This document shows, in pieces, positions 16,184-22,057 of a stretch of DNA of 22,057 nt (its first letter is position 1; the number at the start of each line of letters is the position of its first letter). The stretch spans positions 1 to 22,057 of the forward strand of contig BCKQ01000044.1 of the NCBI GenBank assembly GCA_001600695.1. Reading direction: 5' to 3'. A model generated the notes under the pieces. It searched no databases. It had not been told where the DNA came from and worked only from the letters and a program-made list of their open reading frames with translations. The translations under genes were made by a program, and so were the position numbers. The stretch comes from Ascoidea asiatica. Its lineage: Eukaryota > Ascomycota > Saccharomycetes > Ascoideales > Ascoideaceae.

Positions 16184-17728
16184 ATCAATATCAGTATGAT
16201 TTTCATCAATATTATTAATAAAATTTTTATTAATATTTGAATTTGATTTTATATTATTATTAATATTTATAATATTTTTATCATTTCTAATTCTTTTAAT
16301 TAAATCATCAAGAATATTATCATAATTTAATTTTATAAAATTATTAAATAAATTAAAATTATAATTTGATTTAATATTTTTTAATGAATAAAAATTTAAT
16401 AAATTTTTTTTTTGATCTAAATTATTAATTAATTTTAAAAAATTTTTTAAATAAAATTTTATTTGAAAATTTTTTAAATTTAAATTAAATAAATTTATTG
16501 AATTTGGTAAATTTATTAAAAAAATTTTAATTTGATTTAAATTTACAAAAATATTTAAAATTAAATTTTTTAAATTTTTTATAAATCTTAAATTTTGATT
16601 TAAACTTAAATTTAATTTATTTAATTTATTAAAAATTGAATATAAAAAAATTAATTTTTTATTACCATTTAATAAAATTATATCAATAAAAAAATTTTTT
16701 AAAAGATTAAAATTTAAAATTTTAGTATTTGTAATTAAAGAAACTGAATTATTATTTTTTTCATTATTTGAATTAATTGATTTTGATTGTTTAAAAGTAT
16801 GAAATTGAGCTTCTTCTTCTTTATAACTATATTCACTTAAAATTTCTTCACTATCTATATTACTATTAGAGTCTGAAATCTCATCATTATCGTCATTATC
16901 GTCATTTAAGTCATTTAAGTCATTTAAGTCATTGGTATCATTTGAATCTTCATTTATATAATCATTAATAGATTCATTTATATCATTATTATCTAAGCGC
17001 TTATAATTATTGATATCATTAGTGTGATTATTTTGAATTTTTTTAAATTTTATAGTTTTTGAATTTTTATTAAATATTGATAAAAAAGTTTGAAATTTTA
17101 ATAAAATTTCAAAATCAAATTTTAATAAATTTTTTTGTAAATAATTTATATCAATTAATAATGAAAATAATTTATTTAAAATTATTATTCTTTCATTATT
17201 ATTATTTAATTTTGAATTATAAATTTGATTAATTGAATATTGAATTTTTTTATAAAAAAGAAAATCATTAGAATAATATAAACTATTTGAATTNGAATTA
17301 TTATTATTATTATTATTATTATCTTTATTTCTCTTATTCTTTTTATTCTTATTCTTTTTTCTTTTATTATTATTGTTGTTATTATTGTNATTTGTATTGG
17401 CGGTTAAATCTTCAAAATTATTATTGATGTTATTTAAATTAAAATTATTATTAAGATATAAAGATTCTAAATCATTTGAATTTAAAATTCTTTGAATATT
17501 TAAATTATTTAAAATTAAATTTAATATATTTAAATAATAATTATCTAAAATTAATTGAAAAGTTTTAATTAATTTATTAAAATTATCAGATAATGTTAAT
17601 AATAAAATTCTTAAATCAAAAAAAAATTGTAATTTTTCAGTATTTGAAACTAATCTAATATCATCATCATCATCATCATCATCAATTTCATTTATATTTT
17701 TATATTGATTTGAATTACTTGAATTCAT
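14420..17728 (-). CDS. Very AT-rich, Asn/Asp/Glu-rich protein of unknown function (1102 aa)
   Basis: I do not recognise the family. The 1102-codon frame is far too long for chance in DNA this rich in stop-like triplets, so it is a real gene. Visible features are an acidic run of eight Asp (16-23), a Lys/Asn-rich basic patch resembling a nuclear localisation signal (about 121-137) flanked by poly-Asn, further poly-Asn runs near 520 and 621-639, a long acidic segment (about 880-925) and a hydrophobic C-terminal helical region with KQISVLLIFLIININKL near 1050. Between the repeats lie Leu/Ile/Phe/Asn-rich helices, for example LYCLQVLIKVINLYLSMDF near 800, suggesting an alpha-helical scaffold. No signal peptide is seen. 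Leucine is almost always TTA and no CTG codon occurs. Three ambiguous bases lie inside. It is convergent with RRP41. Confidence 0.8.
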
Positions 17729-18245
17729 ATTATTTTATATCTTTTATGATTTATTGATAAAACTGATCTTTTGAATATAAAGAAATAAACAAAAAGAGAA
17801 ATAAACAAAAAGAGAAAAATATAAAGAAAGAGAGAAAGAAAGAAATGGAAATGGAATAAAAGTAAATTGCGGTTGGAGTAAGAACCAGTGGAACGGGTCG
17901 AATGGAGCACGGAAATTGTAAACCGGACTAAATCTCACCACGGATCTTGATCAAATATAACGGAAAGTAATTTGTAGTACTAATTTTATAGTTTCCAAAA
18001 ACGGAAATAAAACCGTATTTCAAATGAGGTAACCATAGAACAATTACCCAAATAGGTATCTTTAGTTATTAAAGTTGTAGTTTGTGTCTACAGACGTTTA
18101 AGTGCTGCTGCCAGAGTTTACGTTTTTATTTGCGAAAAAGTTACGTTTTTCAATAAAATGTTACGTTACGTTTTATTTTGAATTTGGAAAATCGACGAAG
18201 AAACACAAAAAAATCAACTTGTTTTTTTTTTCATTTTCTGCTGCT

Positions 18246-18288
18246 GGTGCTTTTGGTGCTTTTGGTGCTTTTGCTGCTTTTGCTGCTT
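18246..18288 (+). repeat. 9-bp minisatellite GGTGCTTTT / GCTGCTTTT
   Basis: Three GGTGCTTTT units are followed by GCTGCTTTT and a final GCTGCTT. The array would encode Gly/Ala-Phe-Gly or Leu-Val repeats in plus frames, or Lys-Ser-Thr repeats in a minus frame, but no frame is long enough to be a credible gene. Confidence 0.8.
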
Positions 18289-18536
18289 GAGAAGTCATTG
18301 ATTTTATTTTCAGGTAATTGTTCTAAGTGTTGTAAATGTGGTTTTGACTTTAAACAACATTGAAATGGTATTGGAATATTCCTGAAATATTTGTGATATT
18401 GATTTATCACTACGCTTTCATTTAAAGAAATTCATTGTTAATTGAACCACTTCACTGAAATTTTTGAACTTTTTGAAACCTTTGGAATTTTAAATAAAGT
18501 GATCACCAAGTTAAATAATGCTAATAACATTAATTT

Positions 18537-18575
18537 GTTTTTTTATTTTTTTATTTTTTTATTTTTTTATTTTTT
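18537..18575 (+). repeat. ATTTTTTT octanucleotide repeat
   Basis: Adenines recur every eight bases (18545, 18553, 18561, 18569) in an otherwise pure T tract. Confidence 0.85.
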
Positions 18576-18943
18576 CTTCAATAAAAATCTCTTTCTGCTT
18601 TTATTTCCAGTTTATTTACCAATTTGATAAAAAAAATGAAAAAGAATATAAAGAGAAGTTTTGAAAGGAAATCAACAAGAAAACAAAATAAAATCTAAGA
18701 AATTGAAATCTAAATTCAAGGCATAGAATTTCAATCTGATATTATATATTGAATACAAGAGGAATTTCTTCTTCGATTTAGAATAACAAACTTACATTTA
18801 TATTAATAATACTCATGATTATTACTTTCCTTCATATCAATGATTATCACTTAGTTCATTCATATTAGTTTATTCCCATATGCATAATTTATATCTATAG
18901 GTAGTAAATTTCCAATAAAAAATAAAGGTCTTGAATAATTCCC

Positions 18944-18966
18944 TTTTTTTTTTTTTTTTTTTTTTT
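18944..18966 (+). repeat. Homopolymer of 23 T
   Basis: An uninterrupted run of 23 T flanked by CCC (18941-18943) and CTATTTAAGGG. Its length is prone to sequencing and replication slippage. Confidence 0.9.
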
Positions 18967-19433
18967 CTATTTAAGGGAATTTGAAACGGATTTAATCCAA
19001 TTTCATTTTATCAATCAATATCACCAAGAATAAATGATAATATAAATTATTCAATAAATTTATGTCCACTTTTATATTCAATGATTAATTAGATTAAAAT
19101 TAAAGAAATAANAACAATAATTCATAAATTATTTGAAATTAAAATACCTTTACCTTCATTCCAAATAACATCTGTTACTAATTCTACCACTACTATCATT
19201 ATTATTTTCTTTTCCCTAATTCAACTGAAAGTGTTAATATATTGGACTAAATTAGCAATTAATAAAAATTGAAGGGTTTTGAATTATCATCTTAGAAAAC
19301 TATTCATGGATTATTTCTAAAATAAAGATAATTCATAACTTTCCAGAAATATAATTTTCCTGATAAAAAAAATTAAACTTCTAAAGGATAATTTAAATTA
19401 TGATCNAAATGAATGAATAGGAAAATAGATTAA
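18967..19433. other. AT-rich DNA without recognisable features
   Basis: No ORF, RNA or repeat of note. Two ambiguous bases (19112, 19406) mark the start of the region of raised ambiguity. Confidence 0.5.
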
Positions 19434-20160
19434 AGTGTATATGCTTATACAATATATTGGCTTATTCATGATTATCCATTTGATTTTGTTCACTAATCAA
19501 AGATTGATATAAATGTAAGAGACATAATAGCTTGGATTCATGGCTCTACTTCTAAAATATTTTAGACCAAGGACAATATTGATATTAAATCAACAGTAGT
19601 TCTAAAAAAACATCTACCACTTAAAGATAAAAGCAATTTAGGGGAAGAAGGAACAATACCAATTAAAAATTAAGCATCAGTTCTTGAACAGAATGAAATA
19701 AATGTACAGCAATTTTCAGTTGAAAATTTTGGGACCTCAGTACATGTAGACTGATATGTAGCAAATGTTNATTATACAANAAGTGGACCATTNGAGATAT
19801 AAAACAGNCAGAAGCTAAACAATTAAAGATTAAAAAATAAAANTTAAAGAAACATAAGTTNTTGAGCTTAAGCTTAGAATTGTCCAAACTTTAGAATATG
19901 ATAAAGATCAAGTACTTATTGATGNTAGCAAACTTGAATGATTTGAAAAACTAGATGAGCTAGAGAAATAAATTTTTTTAGATTTCTAAATGATGTCAAT
20001 AATTTTAATTAGATGATATCAGGAATAACATCCTAAAATTAAAGGTTTAGTGGATAAATATCTAGCCTTAATAATTGAAATAAGTATAAATATAATAGTA
20101 CTCATTTAAATGACATTTTNAGAAGCATTTGGAACTAGAGTAAAAAATATCAGTTTTATT
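19434..20160 (+). pseudogene. Stop-riddled coding-like track, family unknown
   Basis: From 19434 to about 19803 one plus frame reads with protein-like composition (for example DINVRDIIAWIHGSTSKIF, then QNEINVQQFSVENFGTSVHV), broken by five or so stops: TAA, TAG, TAA, TGA and TAA. Several could derive from CAA, CAG or TGG by C-to-T or G-to-A change. After a frame change, another frame from 19862 reads ELKLRIVQTLEYDKDQVLID and later HPKIKGLVDKYLALI, again with scattered stops. Stop density is about half that expected for such AT-rich DNA. It may be an old mobile-element or gene relic. I cannot name the family, and chance is not excluded. Confidence 0.3.
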
Positions 20161-22057
20161 TTATAAAATTAAATTTTTGATTAATGTATTTAAATGAATA
20201 TTAATCTTTCTAAAAAACAAAAATTGGTTAGCATTGATTTATGTTATATAATGGATAAATTTTATATGAATTCATTAGGAAAAACTTAGTCTAAAAATAT
20301 AAGAAAACATATCTCAAAATGATAAATTCAATCAATATCAATACCTGAAAGAAACAAACCGGGTCCCAGACTTTTTTGGATTAAGTTAGTTCCCAAGAAA
20401 AAGTATTAGATGATAAAGAATCAATTCTTATAAATTGAAAATTTATACTCTTATTTTAGCAAATGAGTTTCAAAACCGTTAATAACTGGAGGAAAAGCTA
20501 GAGATTGAAGATTGTTGGATTTTATCTTTAGTTAAATTTATATTTGGGAATAAACCNCAAGATATATTGAATTAATAAGAAAATGGTAGTGNTTTGAAAT
20601 TAAAATTTCATTGAATGATTTCCAAGGTTTTTTATTTACTACTGGAAACATATTAACTAGTATATTGATTTGAATAAAAATATCAAAAAAAGAATATTTT
20701 TTGCTTTTTGTATAAATTATTCTCTTACAGTTGTTAAAGAGATTGACTTTTTTATTCTATTTGAAATTATGATTTCATATTTTAAATTGATATTGTTTAA
20801 AATTATAATTTGGATTATGATAAAAGATTAAAAGTTAAAGCTATTTAATACCCAATTTGGCAAAAAAAATAAACCATGAATTAAATATAAATACAAGATC
20901 TTCTTGATAAAATTTATGGATATATTCAAAATAATGTGAGAGTGAATTTCATTCATCTTATTGATATTTTTTTTAGGATTTTTTGATAGATAGTAAATTG
21001 AGTTATAAAGAGAAGGAGATAATTGAACATATTAATTAATATTTTGATTACTATCTTAAATCAATACAGTGCTTAAGGAATAAGAAATAATCAATCAAAT
21101 ATAATAGTAATGTTAATTGAAACTTCAGGAATTATATTTCATTCGAAGTGATATTTTGAAGTTGTGATTCAAAATTGTCATTTTGTATTTTTTGAATTGA
21201 TAATTCAAATCATAATTATTTGAAACATAATTACCAAATTGGAATGAGATACTTATGAATGTGATTTAAGGATATATTGAAATAAGTAATCCAATCTAAA
21301 GATATATTCAGCATAGACTAAGAATGATGTAATAATAGTTTAATAAGGAAAGTATTAAAAAAATCGATATATTCTAGAGTCCTTGAAATTTTAAATGTAA
21401 CTAAGTCTGAGAACTAAAAAGATAAATTGGTATTTGGATGAAGTTTGTTTGAAGAACCAGGAAATTATTTTTTGTAATGATACTAATGTTTACAATTACT
21501 AATTAAATGAGATTCTATTGAATAAATTCTTTTAATTTCTAATTTAATAATAATCTCAGCCAGATAACCTTTTATAATTTGATTCTTAGGATGGTGTTAT
21601 CGAATTTTGGCTAATATCTTTTGTGAGAAAAGTAAGTATCCATTAGTGTATTAATACTATCAGATTTTTGTTTATAATTATGAATCTTTTATTGATAAAT
21701 AGTGGTGCTTAAATAATGAATAAGAAGAAGTATATTTACATCTTTATNAGATGAAGTTATNAAAGAGCAGTGATATTTTCAATTATGAATGAAGCTTAGA
21801 AGTTATTACATCAACTAAATGCTTTTAATTATTACTTAATAATAATTAAATTTATTTTCTCATCACAAATTTTCAATAAGAAATATTCATTGAATCAAAA
21901 GCAGCTGAAGGTTTTATTTTAATGAAATTTATTCTTTAAAAACTAATAAAAGATATAAAAGAACTGTTGGTTATTATCTTTTGTTATAATATAATTTAAT
22001 TAAAGAAATGAGTAAATACTTTAAATTTGTATCGGCGGTTAATATTCCTTGAAGAAA
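20161..22057. other. AT-rich tail without intact genes
   Basis: No ORF above about 60 codons, no tRNA and no clear repeat. A short stretch at 20340-20400 is GC-richer and could belong to the relic upstream. Four ambiguous bases fall here (20557, 20592, 21748, 21761). Confidence 0.5.

Larger units (their letters stand above)
17729..18943. other. Intergenic: promoter of the minus-strand gene and simple repeats
   Basis: No gene is supported. Positions 17780-17860 are purine-rich on the plus strand (pyrimidine-rich leader for the minus-strand gene). Positions 17865-18070 have higher GC and are the likely promoter. TTACGTTTT-like sequences recur near 18117, 18140 and 18160. Frames in this stretch lack ATG starts or are homopolymer-driven. 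Confidence 0.5.

Noticed and set aside
18102-18363. Frames carrying Gly-Ala-Phe or Leu-Val repeats
   Set aside because: They depend on the 9-bp minisatellite and T tracts and lack a convincing ATG context and conserved sequence.

Overview
The window looks like nuclear DNA of an AT-rich budding yeast (Saccharomycotina). The evidence is a pair of HXT-type sugar transporters with dense CGGANNA (Rgt1-type) sites in their promoters, a yeast-like tRNA-Ser(AGA), a yeast-type exosome subunit Rrp41, a Slk19/fungal-TACC-like coiled-coil protein, asparagine-rich proteins and a canonical GTAAGT...TACTAAC...TAG intron. I cannot fix the genus. CTG codons are very rare, and all six in the longest conserved gene fall at positions where leucine is not structurally needed. 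A CUG-reassigned lineage is therefore possible but unproven.

Layout. Positions 1-729 hold a possible decayed ORF on the minus strand and the promoter of a tiny spliced gene. That gene (730-932, intron 785-894) encodes a 30-residue peptide beginning MQST and ending in the CAAX box CVIA, the hallmark of an a-factor-type lipopeptide mating pheromone. It is the most interesting item here and is invisible to plain ORF calling. Positions 933-2767 are mostly the promoter of the first hexose transporter (2768-4429), with clustered Rgt1-like sites and a Mig1-like site. A 1.2-kb intergenic region with two G1/S-type motifs leads to the coiled-coil gene (5633-9298). It is followed by a tRNA-Ser on the minus strand (9551-9631), then a 1.6-kb spacer that ends in the second transporter's promoter, with nine Rgt1-like sites, and the second transporter (11248-12885). 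RRP41 (13631-14374) converges on a huge AT-rich, Asn-rich protein gene of unknown function (14420-17728, minus). Only 45 bp separate their stop codons, and that gap is filled by a near-perfect inverted repeat. From 17729 to the end I see no intact gene. The last 3 kb carry most of the window's ambiguous bases and a stop-riddled coding-like track.

How the genes relate. The two transporters are paralogs, probably under the same glucose-responsive repression, and they have exchanged sequence in their 3' halves. The other genes are unrelated housekeeping or cell-cycle functions (RNA exosome, mitotic spindle/kinetochore, serine tRNA) and a mating function.
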